DNA of 64,000 nt from NCBI RefSeq assembly GCF_007655135.1, contig NC_045127.1, forward strand, positions 15,757,001-15,821,000. The letters are read 5' to 3'. The translations under genes were made by a program, and so were the position numbers. Positions 34,035 to 44,539 of this stretch are shown in pieces. The stretch comes from Punica granatum (Eukaryota; Streptophyta; Magnoliopsida; Myrtales; Lythraceae). A model generated the notes under the pieces. It worked only from the letters and a program-made list of their open reading frames with translations. It was not told the DNA's origin and did not search any database. Each line of letters opens with the position of its first letter. Within the stretch, counting starts at the first letter, position 1.

Positions 34035-36973
34035 TGTGCGTACCCGAATTTCGTCTCGTCAGGGCACGCATGTGCGCGCCTAAATGCAACGCGGCTTGGG
34101 AATGTCCATCTTCCCGGGGATGCGCGATGGACGCACGTGAGAAAGAGTCGCCACTTGCCATTTTACGACCCGAAAATCGAGGGCCGGCAAGTTACCTGGG
34201 TCTAGGGGTACGAGGTACACCTAAAATGCTAAGGCAATGGTCTGTACGAAACCGAAAATTCCGAATTTGGGGTTTTATTACGTGTGGGCCTATATCCCAC
34301 ACGCCCTTTTGGTACTCTAGCTTGTCTAGACTTGCCATTTTAATTTAATTACCGCTTAATTAAGTTCCGCTCATCTTGTGTGTTTTGACACAGTAAATTC
34401 GAAGAAACACTATGACCGTCCACTCTCCGACTGGGATTTTTACATGAATATATGTATAATATAAAACCTTATCTCAAATAAATAAAAGACAAATTACAAT
34501 GACTGAATCCCGGTCGGTTCGCGTTCGGCCATTATTTCACTCATGCTCACCGTATGGTTTTGGAAAAGACCGAAAATTAAATTAAATGCGCACTCGGTGT
34601 ATGGGGGCATTGGACCCCGTGATCGACGGTTAGAGGTGTTGGACCCTATGTGAATCGTGTCCTAAAGGATTGGGCTCGATCCGCATGACAAATAATTGCA
34701 AAAAATGTAACAAGCAAGCTCAAATAAACAAACAATGGGGTTTTGTTATCGCCGAATTTACGTGAATTAACTTATTATTAACCGAGGTATCTTGGCATAC
34801 AAATCCTACCTTAAAACAAACAAAAAGAGTGATAGATAGGGCATGTAGCATCCGGCATCATTTTAACGGACCCGACAGACATTATGTCCATAGTCAAGTC
34901 TCGAATGTGTGGGTTATTTTTAGATTATTCTGTATCGTGACAATATGGCTTTTACAGATTAAGAGTATTTTCACCTAAAACCCAAAACCTAACCCTCTAT
35001 TTGACTATTGCCCATGTTTGATTTAAGCCGAGTTTGAGATTAATCTGTTTTTCCACGTTTTAACCCGTTCTAAACATAAACCTGTACTAGAGTGACGGCA
35101 GGACAAGAACCGATAGTCATCCCCCTTGAATCGAAAAATATGTGTGTGTATGAAAAATCAAGATTACGTAACACGTATCTCAATACGTTTGAAATTGTGA
35201 ATTTAAAAAGGGAGTGACTAACAGTTCATGAACTATCGATGCGATTATAGATTATTAATCGGTTCGTACAATTCATTTAAAAAAGTCAACGTCCCGATTA
35301 TCCCGTATGTAGAATTTTAGGTTAATTAGAAATTTGCCGAATGCTTTAGTCTACAAATTTCGAGTCGTCGAGATAGCCATTAGTTGACCGCCCGATAAAC
35401 TCTAATTTCCGACATTATCACGTTGTATACATATAATTACAAAAATAAAATATCTAAATGGGGCACATACATTGTCGGTGGGTGATCCGAGTAAGAAAGG
35501 GTTGGATATTTTTAGAAAATGTCCAGGGGACTGAATTGAACGATTTTAAAAGAGCAGGGACTGATTTGAAAATTCGGATGAAGTTTTGGGGACCGATTTG
35601 AAAATTCTGAAAAAAATTGGGAACTGTATAAAAATTACTGAAAATGTCCTAGGACTTATTTGAAATGAATTTGAAAATCTGGACTGATCTGAAAACAAAA
35701 AATGGCCCCAGGACTAAACTGAAACAACTTGGAAAGTTCCTTGGCATTCTTGAAAAAATCTGGGAATTCCAGGACTGATTGGAAAATAGTAAAATGACTA
35801 GGACTCGATTGAAAAGAATTTTTGAAATTCGGGGCAGATCTGAAAAGGGTGAAAATGGTCCAGGGACTAAATTGAAACAATTTGAAAAGTTCTTTGGGAT
35901 GTTTAGAAAAATTCTAGAAAATCCAAGGACTGATTGGAAAATAGTAAAATGATCGGGACTTGATTGAAAATAATTTTACAGTTCAGGGTTGATCTAAAAT
36001 AAAAATAAAAAAATCAAATGCTTCCTCTGGACTAAAATGTGACAAAACAGAAAGTTCGTAAAATCGAGTTCGGGACAAATCCGATCACCCACGTGACCCA
36101 AGAACTCACATTTCACATTATATCCATCAAGCAAGCATTAATATTTAGGAAATGAGCCTTAATCATGCCACTAAGTCGAGAATTTACCTAGTTCGGAAAG
36201 TTGAGGGGTTATTCTGTAAAAATAAAAAAAATCGCCGGACGAATCGGGTCGGATCGGATCGGACTGCCAGCCCAAAGGAGAAACTGCTCGGAAGAATGCT
36301 GGGCCGGACTGGAGCGTTGGGCCGCCTGGCGCGTTGGGCCGAATAGATTTGGGCTGGACCTGTGAAGCAAAGGAAATGGGTCGAGGCCCGTTAGCCGACG
36401 GGCGGTCAGGATCGCCGGGAACAGCGGCGACGACGCTGCGAGCGGCGGTTCTCGCCTTGGACGCCCCGGTGAGGGCTGGAATGGGCGCCGGTGACGGTTA
36501 TGGACACCGCCGACGCTTCGCCGTGGTCGATCTGGGCCTTACCGGGGTTAAAACAGTCGGGATCAGGGAAAATTTTGCGATTTTCAGGCGACGGTTCCGA
36601 CTTCGACCGATTTCAAAATTCCCCAAAACGAGAGCAAATTTCTCGTTTTCTCTCACTGGGTTCTGTTCTTGTATATTCGAATTATTTTTCTATCCATTTA
36701 ATTGCAATCTTTTCCCCTTTTCTGTTAAGATTTCAGCCGATTTTGGAGAAAATCGCGGAAATCCGCGATTTGGAGGTTCTGGGCCGGCGGGGATCGCGGG
36801 CAGCCGGTGAGCGCTGCCCAGCCTGCTTAAACACATTTTTTTTTCTGGGCCGGCGGGGATCACGGGGTTCTGGGCCCGGTTTGCTGAATATTTTTTTTTT
36901 AAGAAAATGTGATAAATTGGGAAATGACAATTTTGCCCCCCCAGAGCCGATGGACCGAAATTGGGTGCTGACA
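34035..36973 (-). repeat. Tat element 1, 3' LTR
   Basis: 2939 bp. It aligns with 48933-51296 plus 56915-57249 (its interrupted partner) and with 58026-61006. About 35520-36010 is a degenerate series of GGGACTGATTTGAAAATTCT-like units. The end near 36740-36970 has GGCCGGCGGGGATCGCGGGC and GTGATAAATTGGGAAATGAC. Confidence 0.92.
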
Positions 36974-36987
36974 GCTTACTCCTCTTT
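36974..36987 (-). other. Polypurine tract of Tat element 1
   Basis: Minus strand AAAGAGGAGTAAGC directly before the LTR start TGTCAGCACC. The same site in element 2 reads AAAGAGGGGCAAGT (61007-61020). Confidence 0.6.
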
Positions 36988-37139
36988 AGTTGCGTGCTCG
37001 GATAGAAGATACAGCCAAAGACTATAAGAAACACCTCGTTTGGTCCTGACGATCGTTTGACAATTCTCCTCGTTTTTGCTAATATGTGGGCCTGTTGCAA
37101 AATAGTAAAAACCATAAATTAGTAAATGTGGACGTATAC

Positions 37140-38190
37140 TTGAAGGACATTAAATGTGGACGAGAAGTCCAGAAAGCGATATGGACATGAAGTCCGAAAA
37201 ACAGTAAAAGTGAACACGAAGTCCAAAATGCAATAAATGCGGGCACGAAATCTGAAATGTAGTAAATGAGGATATGAAGCCCAAAACGAAGTAGGTGCGA
37301 ACATGAAGTCTTGAAAGTAGTAAATGAGGACACAAAGTCCGAAACGGAGTAGATGCGGACACGAAGTCAGGAAAGCAGTAAACGGGAACACGAAGTCCGA
37401 AAGTGGTAGATGAGGACACGAAGTCCAAAATGTAGTGGACACAGACACAAAGTCCGGAATGTAGTAAGTGAGGACACGAAGTCCAAAAATAGTAAATGCG
37501 GACATGAAGTCCGGAAAGCAGTAGATGTGGACACGAGGTCCGGAATGCAATAAATGAGGACACGAAGTCCGAAATGCAGTAGATACGGACACGAAGTCCG
37601 GGAAGAAGCAAATGAGGACACGAAGTCCGAAAAGTGGTAAATGCGAACACGAAGTCCGGAAAGCAGTATATGCGGACACGAAGTCCGGAAAGCCGTAAAT
37701 GTGGAAAGGAGGTCTGAAATGCAGATGTGGACACGAAGTCCGGAAAGCAGTAAATGATGACACGAAGTCCGAAATGCAGTAGATACAGACACGAAGTCCG
37801 GGAAGAAGCAAATGAGGACAAAAAGTCCGGAAAGCAGTAAATGTGGACACGAGGTCCGAAATGTAGATGCGGACACGAAGTCCGGAAAGCAGTATATGAG
37901 GACACGAAGTCCGAAAAACAGTGAATGCGGACACGAAGTCCGAAATGTAGTAAGCGTGGACACGAAGTCCGAAAAGTAGTAAGTGCAGACACGAAGTCCG
38001 AAATACAGTAGATGCGGACACGAAGTCCAGGATGCAGTGAATGTGGACACGAAGTTCGGAAAGCCGTAAATGAGGACACGAAATCCGAAATGCAGTAGAT
38101 GCAGACACGAAGTCCGAAAAAAAGTAAATGAGGACACGAAGTCCAAAAAGTAGTAAATGCGGACACGAAGTCCGGAAAGCAGTAAAATGC
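37140..38190 (-). repeat. 29-bp stem-loop minisatellite of Tat element 1
   Basis: About 36 tandem copies of a 29-bp unit, plus strand consensus near GGACACGAAGTCC followed by GGAAAGCAGTAAATGC, with a few 26-bp variants. Each unit holds the inverted pair GGAC...GTCC; read in the element's sense it is GGACTTCGTGTCC, a small hairpin. It lies between integrase and the 3' LTR. Because 29 is not a multiple of 3, every frame passes through the same three phases, giving stop-free frames up to 435 residues with a 29-residue period. These are not genes. Confidence 0.93.
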
Positions 38191-38780
38191 AAGAGTAAGA
38201 ATCACTGTTATGGGATAGTGTAGGGCGATCTGTTCGGTGTTAAACCGGTATTGTACTGAAATGATGCAGTGATAACCGCGCCCTGTCGCTGGTCGTGCGC
38301 CTATGGGTTTGTTTGGCGAAGTTGACGTGTGTTCCTTTTCGGGTCCTTCACCCGGATAGGGACTGCGACTTATCGAATAAGACAGACATACGCCCGCTCG
38401 AGGGATGCCTCCCGGGACCTGTACACTCAGACTTGTATGCAGGAAAACGATTACCAACGGTCATTGTCAGTCGCGCAGAACTTGCTGAAATTACGATATG
38501 TAAATAAATCTATGTAATGATATTCCGGGAATTTAAATTCAATGGCCGTTTGAGGGGTGGTCGCGTCCCCGAGTATGACATGTATTTGACTTAAAGGAAT
38601 GGCCTTTGCAAGGCGGGCATGACCCGCAGAGTTTTTGTATGAAGGTAAAAGGAAGAATCTTTAGGGATCCTCTAAATCAAGAATACGACGATTCGAACTC
38701 ATTTCGAGGTATGTCTTGAACCCGAAGAGTCGAAGAGAGTTTGCTTGCGTTGAAAACCACTAAACCACTACTTGTCATAG
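38191..38780 (-). other. 3' non-coding region of Tat element 1
   Basis: No domain seen on either strand. It lies between the minisatellite and the hairpin repeats and is part of the long 3' untranslated stretch of the element. Confidence 0.6.
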
Positions 38781-39114
38781 CTCCACATGAGGTGTCGCAG
38801 CTCTTTTGTGGTTGGGCCGACAATTCCCTCTAATTTTTGTCTAGGCTGCAAGACGCGTGACGACCTAGCGGGGTATTTTATTTTCATTTGTCCCTCATAA
38901 ATGCTCACCTTTTGCTGCGACCGCCTAGGATAGGGTTCGATCGCACCTCTCGGTTCCTTTAACTTTTGCCTAGACCGCCCTTTATGGGTTTTCAGCCTAG
39001 CAAGGATATAATTCATGCTCTCCTTTTGCCACGGCTCCCCTTTGCGAGATTTTAAGCCGTGCCTCTCATTCCCTAATTTTTACCTAGGTCGCCTCGAGAA
39101 GGTTTTCGACCTAG
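38781..39114 (-). repeat. Hairpin repeat array in the 3' region of Tat element 1
   Basis: Three diverged copies of a roughly 110-130-bp unit. Each begins with an inverted repeat: CCACA (38783-38787) with TGTGG (38807-38811); TGCGA (38916-38920) with TCGCA (38941-38945); CACGGCT (39030-39036) with AGCCGTG (39055-39061). Each ends with a second stem around CCTAGG/CCTAG, best in copy 3: CTAGGTCG (39084-39091) with CGACCTAG (39107-39114). The stem sequences differ between copies but pairing is kept. Confidence 0.7.
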
Positions 39115-39314
39115 CGGGAAAATTATTCTTTTTTCTCTTAGAGGTGCCCTTACATGGAAGGATTGGATGGAGATGGCATAAATGCTGATAACAGAAAATG
39201 TGCTGAAGTGAAACGGGCGCGGAGCCTAAAGAATGCAGAAGAAGACGAGTGTTGGAAATGTGAGTTGTAGCTTGCAGGGACATGCAAAGGTTGTAGAACG
39301 ACGAAGCATCCAAT

Positions 39315-40776
39315 CAGGGATAGTACTTCTTAAGGGCATCGGCGTTGACTGGGAGCGCATTTTCGGTCCCGTCCATGTCGCTTAAGATAATTGTCCCTCC
39401 GGAGAAGACTTCCTTGACAACAAAGGGCCCGCCCTACTTGTATGCGAACTTGTTCCGAGAATCAGGTGTAATATGTAGGACTTTCCGCAAGACGAGGTCA
39501 CTGGGTTTGAACTCGCGGTGGCGGACTCTCGCATTGAACGCTCGGACCATTCTCTGTTGGTAGCATTGGCCGTGACAGAGTGCTGTTAGCCGTTTCTCGT
39601 TAATGAGATTGAGCTGTTCACAACGTTGCTTCGCCCATTCTGCTTCTTCAAGTTCGGTCTCGGCGAGGACCCTCATGGAAGGAATCTCCACTTTGATCGG
39701 GAGGACGGCCTCCATGCCGTAGACTAAAGAATACGGAGTTGCCCCGGTTGAAGAGCGGATAGATGTTCGGTATGCCAAGAGCGCGAAAGGGAGAATCTCG
39801 TGCCAATCTTTGTAAGTCACCGTCATTTTCTCGATGATCTTCTTGATATTTTTGTTTGCAGCCTCCACTGCACCGTTCATTTGGGGACGGTATGGAGTGG
39901 AGTTGCGATGATGCACTTTGAATCGCTCACAGAGCTCGTTAATGACCTTGTTATTCAAGTTCTTGGCATTATCAGTGATGATCGTCTCGGGGACTCCGTA
40001 TTGGGCAACGATGTCATGCTTGAGAAAACGTGCCATGGCATTTGCAGTGACTGAAGCAAGCATTACGGCCTCGATCCACTTGGTGAAGTAGTCTATCGCC
40101 ACCAAAATGAATTGGTGTCCGTTGGATGCTTTGGGGTTGATAGGCCGATCACGTCGATACCCCACATTGAAAAGGGCCATGGGGTTGCCATCGGGCGCAA
40201 CTCGTTAGGCGGTACTTTGATCTGGTCGGCGTATACCTAGCACAAGTGGCAATGCTTAACGTGTTTGACGCAATCGGCTTCCATGGTGGACCAAAAGTAA
40301 CCCAAATGCATGAGTTTCTTGGCAAGCATAAGCCCGCTCATGTAGGGTCCGCAACTCCCTTTGTGTATCTCTCCCATGAGACGTTGTGCCTCGACTTCGT
40401 CGATACACCGGAGTAGTGTGGCCTCGAAAGAACGGCGATAGAGGGTTTCTCCACTTAGGAAATAATGTGCTGCGAGTCGCCGAAGTGTTTTTCGATCACG
40501 ACGGTTAGCGAATGTAGGGTATTGACCAGTTTGCAAGAAATGCTTAATGTCTTCGTACCATGGCTGCTCATCGGTCGCCTCGATTGCGTAGCAGTGAACA
40601 GGGCCTTTGGCGATATCGATCCCGAGTGGTTCGATGAGGTTTTCTTTCGTGATCCTCACCATGGATGCGAGCGTCGCGAGTGCATCTGCAAATTGGTTCT
40701 TGATACGCGGTGTGTATGTGAATGAGATTTTCTCGAAGTTCTCCGCTAACTCCTCAAGATACTCATGATATGGCAC
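39315..40776 (-). pseudogene. Tat element 1 integrase
   Basis: 40237-40776 holds the region before the core, including the zinc-binding part (HKGSCGPYMSGLMLAKKLMH, CVKHVKHCHLC). 39434-40180 holds the DDE core: FILVAIDYFTKWIEA (first Asp), ETIITDNAKNLNNK (second Asp), and YRPQMNGAVEAANKNIKKII (Glu). It runs on to a C-terminal part (FKPSDLVLRKVLHITPDSRN). A stop near 40237 and a frameshift near 40140 separate the two pieces, and another stop at 39434 cuts the tail, which continues to about 39315. The catalytic triad is still readable but no intact protein can be made. Confidence 0.88.
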
Positions 40777-41174
40777 TAGCTTTGCGTCCTTCGTCTTCCA
40801 TTGCCCCAGCGTCTAGAAGATTGTAAGCATAGAATCTCCGAACACTTCCAGTTCCTTCACCTTGAAATCGATCGCCGCTTGCAGGCCAATGATGCATGCC
40901 TCATATTCGGCACGTTATTAGTGCAAGGGAAATCAACCTTTGCTACAATCGGATAGTAGCGTCCGTCGGGGGATATCAGCACTGCACCAATGCCGAACCC
41001 AGTGGAATTTACTGCGCCGTCGAAATACATCTCCCATACGAATTTGTTCTCCTCACTATCCACTCGGAGGATTCCTTCTTTCGGAAAGTCGGAGTTGACC
41101 GGCGTGTCATCCTCGATTGGAAATTCCGCCAAATGGTCTGCAATTGCTTGCCCCTTAACTGATGTGCGGGGCAT
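40737..41174 (-). pseudogene. Tat element 1 second RNase H (archaeal type)
   Basis: EMYFDGAVNSTGFGIGAVLI (first catalytic Asp) is followed, after a frameshift near 40915, by a second acidic motif (EACIIGLQAAIDFK) and FGDSMLTI (third). An in-frame TAG follows near 40815. A second RNase H between the usual RT-RNase H and the integrase is the signature of the Tat lineage. Confidence 0.8.
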
Positions 41175-42565
41175 ATATTCAATGTCGTATTCCGTCAGCT
41201 AACATCGCCACTTTGAAATGTTCTTCATGGAAGATGGACTATCGAGCAAGTACTTCAGGGGATTCACTTTTGACAATAAGCGGATAGTGTGGTAGAGCGT
41301 GTATTGTCGAAGTCTCTACATAACCCACACTAGCGTGCAGCATATCTTCTCAATCTCCGGGTAGTTAGACTCCCCTTCGGTAAACTTCTTGCTCAAATAA
41401 TAAATGGCGTGTTCTGCACGCATGGACTCATCTTCCTGCCCTAACATGCATCCCAGGGATTGAAGGCGCACTGTCAAGTAAATGATCAATGGATGATCTG
41501 GTGTCGGCGGAACTAGCACTGGTGGCTGAGCCAAATATGCCTTGATAATATCGAAGGCCTTCTGACATTCCTCGTCCCACTCAATTGCCGCATTTTTACG
41601 AAGCAGACGGAAGAGTGGTTGACACTTGTCTGTCATGTTTGCGATAAATCTTGCAATATAGTTCAGCCGTCCCATGAAACCTCGTACTTCGTGGGCCGTC
41701 GATGGCGGATGTAGCTCCCTGATTGCCTTCACCTTATCCGGATCAACCTCAATGCCTCGCTCACTGACCACAAATCCTAACAGTTTCCCTGACTTAGCGC
41801 CGAATGTGCACTTCGTCGGGTTGAGTCTGAGCTTGTACTTCTTGAGGCGGTCAAAAAGGCGCTTTAAATTAACAAGGTGGTCCTTTCCTTCTTTGGATTT
41901 GGCAATCATGTCGTCAACGTAGACCTCGATCTCTTTGTGCATCATATCGTGGAATAGCGTGACCATCGCCCTCTGATATGTTGCCCGGCATTTTTGAGGC
42001 CGAAGGGCATGACTCGGTAACAGAAAGTGCCCCACATTGTGATGAACGTCGTCTTGATCTTGTCCTCTTCGGCTATCCGAATCTGGTTGTACCCGGAGAA
42101 GCCACCGATGAAGGAGAACAACGTATGGCGTGCTGTGTTATCGACTAAGACGTCAATGTGAGGCAGGGGGAAGTTTTCTTTGGGGCTGGCTTTGTTGAGG
42201 TCTCGGTAGTCGACACAAACTCTAACTCTTCCATCCTTCTTCTCCACGGGCACGATATTCGCTACCCACTCAGAATAATTGCAAACCTCCAGGAATCCTG
42301 CGTTGATCTATTTGATAATCTCCTCTTTGATGAGGAGGAGAAGGCCGGCACGCGGCCGCCGTAAGTGCTGTTGCTTGGGTGGAAACCTCTCTGTATCAAG
42401 CGGTAGGAAGTGCTTGACTATCGAAGGATCTAAGCTCGGCATGTCAGCGTAAGACCAAGCAAAGACCTCTTGGTAGTCCGTTAGAAATTCGATCATCCTG
42501 GGTCGTTGTGTAGGGTCGAGACCCGTCCCGATCTTTAGGATGCGAGGTTCTTCTTCGGTTCTCAA
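41175..42565 (-). pseudogene. Tat element 1 reverse transcriptase and first RNase H
   Basis: 42308-42565 is the lead-in (FLTDYQEVFAWSYADMPSLD). 41942-42253 has VPVEKKDGRVRVCVDYRDLN and FSGYNQIRIAEEDK. A 1-bp deletion in a G run near 41985 (after PFGLKNAG) shifts the frame to 41316-42035, which has the polymerase motif YVDDMIAKSK intact and continues through NPTKCTFGAKSGKLLGFVVS into the first RNase H (FIIKAYLAQPPVL-like, then HAIYYLSKKFTEGESNYPEI). Stops at 42308, 41316 and about 41200 also interrupt it. Canonical Ty3/gypsy order. Confidence 0.9.
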
Positions 42566-42923
42566 GGCGGCGCAAACTGTCTTCTATCTCGGGCACTCGA
42601 CCATCCTCGTCGAGTCCTTCCCCGAAGTATATGGGTTGGGACTCTTCAAGGAGTTCCTCGGATGGGTTCGAATTGACGCGTCGAAGACTCAGATTCGAGT
42701 GGGGCCTAACGATTTAAACGAGTTGTCTTAGAAATTTTAAAGTGCTGCGAATGAGTGAGAGAGAAAAAGAAAGTAGACGCGAGAATTCTAAAAAATGCAT
42801 GTAGGGATTTTATTAATGATGAGGGCGTAATGCCATAACAAGAATCCCTCTTCCGTCGTGTTGCTTATGGCTATGCCGACACGCGGGGAATATCAAAACA
42901 TAGATGGCCTTACACATCGGCGA

Positions 42924-44378
42924 TTACAGCAGAGTAACGCGGGACTGAGATCCAGTTGTTGAGTCCCTCATTTTCCTGCGAGAGGCGGATGTAAGCCCCT
43001 GGAGTAGTCTCCTTGGTGACGGTGCATATGTTTGGCAGGTCAATAGGCTTGCTGTCTGAATCCGAGGAGGGACCGTCAAGAGTACCTCTGACGATGTGTG
43101 GCAGCCCAGGAAAAAAGTAGGAGAGCGGATGAACCGGGATGCCCCGTTGATCTTCCCATAACGTGTGGCGAGACGGTGAAGGTGCTTGCCCCTGCGAGCC
43201 TCAATAATCTCGTGATAGGAAGGGCGAAAACTGAGTCCCCTCTTGTTCTTGTATTCTTCAATCTCGATGGGGCGACTAATCCCCTGACCATGTGCTCCAA
43301 GCTCAGAACCCGGAATGTAGTTATGGCGCAGCAAGATCTTCCCCACCATGCGGTCGGCGCAGGACGGACCGACCTTTCCGTAGTCTCGGATAACGGAGAT
43401 GGTGTCGAATGAGTGGAATGGGAGGTTCTGATCGTCTCCAATACTGATGTAGGGGACAGCCGTCTCCTTATAAATTGCATAGTCCTCCTCACCTTTGACT
43501 GTGATGAGTTGCTCTTCAACGATGAACTTAAGCTTCTGATACAAGGTGGAGGGAACTGCGCCCGCATTTGGGATGTCGAGGACCTGGAAAGTGACACTGA
43601 ATGAACATGGGCCTACCTCGATCAGAAGGTCGATCTCTCCGTTCACTTCCCTCCGTGAGCCATCGAAGGCTCGAACCGCCGTCTTGCTCGGACGAATACG
43701 ATTCAAATCCATATTCATCCGTTTCAAGGTGGAAACAGGGCATACATTGAGAGCCGAACCGTTGTCGATCATGACCTGGCCTACCACGAAGTTATTGCAC
43801 TTACAGACGATGTGCAACGCCCGCGAATGAGCATACCCTTCGGAGGGAAGTTCGTCATCCGAGAATGAAATGTTGTAGGAGAAGATTGAGCCAACGGTCT
43901 CTGCAATGAGATTTAGAGCCGTCTCCTTAGGGACCTGTGTCGCTGTCAGGACCTTCAGAAGCGCTTCACAATGTGTCTCTGAACCCAAGAGGAGGGCGAG
44001 TAGTGAAATGTGGGCTAGAGATTTGCCCATTTGTTCAACGACCTTGTACTCGCTTGCCTTGATAATCTTCATGAAAGCCTCGGCTTCCTCTTCAGTCACC
44101 TTCTTCAGGGGGATAGACGAGGCTCCCGAGGCAACTCCGGGCACTGCAGGGGCTTTCCCTTTTCTTGCAGTCTCTGGGTTCTCGTATACCCTGCCCGAAC
44201 GCGTCACGCCCATAACGCTGAATTGTTGCTCGAGATTTCCGACGCTCCCTTCGTAAGTCCATGGGACCTTACTATCCTGATACGGCTCCTTCGCCGGGAT
44301 TTCTATTACGAATGGTGTGGGTGCAACACCGAACCTTGCGAACCCTACAGTGGTTTTCGGGGGGACATATTCAATCAC
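42924..44378 (-). pseudogene. Tat element 1 protease region
   Basis: A retropepsin-like domain with active site MIDNGSALNVCPVSTL (the DNGS form usual in Tat elements). About 20 residues after LLIEVGPCSFSVTFQVLDI the sequence jumps to AGAVPSTLYQKLKF. The segment that normally carries the second conserved motif (LLGRPW-type) is missing, an apparent in-frame deletion of about 15 residues near 43560-43580. Downstream linker sequence continues to 42924. The frame itself is open for 484 residues. Confidence 0.8.
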
Positions 44379-44539
44379 AAACGGGGAAGGGCCTCCTAAT
44401 TGGCCTCGTACTCCCTAATAGTGCTGACGTTGATCATGTTGATGGTGGGTCCCGAGCTCGACCCTTGATCAGGAAAGGGATTTGCCTGCACATTTGGAGG
44501 CCTGACAGCATTGAATACTAGATTCTTTTCATCAATCAT

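Noticed and set aside
37119..38457. Open frames of 259-435 residues on the minus strand with repeating FRTSCPHLLLFGLRV-like peptides
   Set aside because: They cover the 29-bp minisatellite. The repeat lacks stops in any phase on that strand, so all three frames stay open with a 29-residue period. Not a protein.
43076..44521. Plus-strand frames opposite the Tat protease and gag
   Set aside because: Antisense shadows of recognisable gag-pol sequence.
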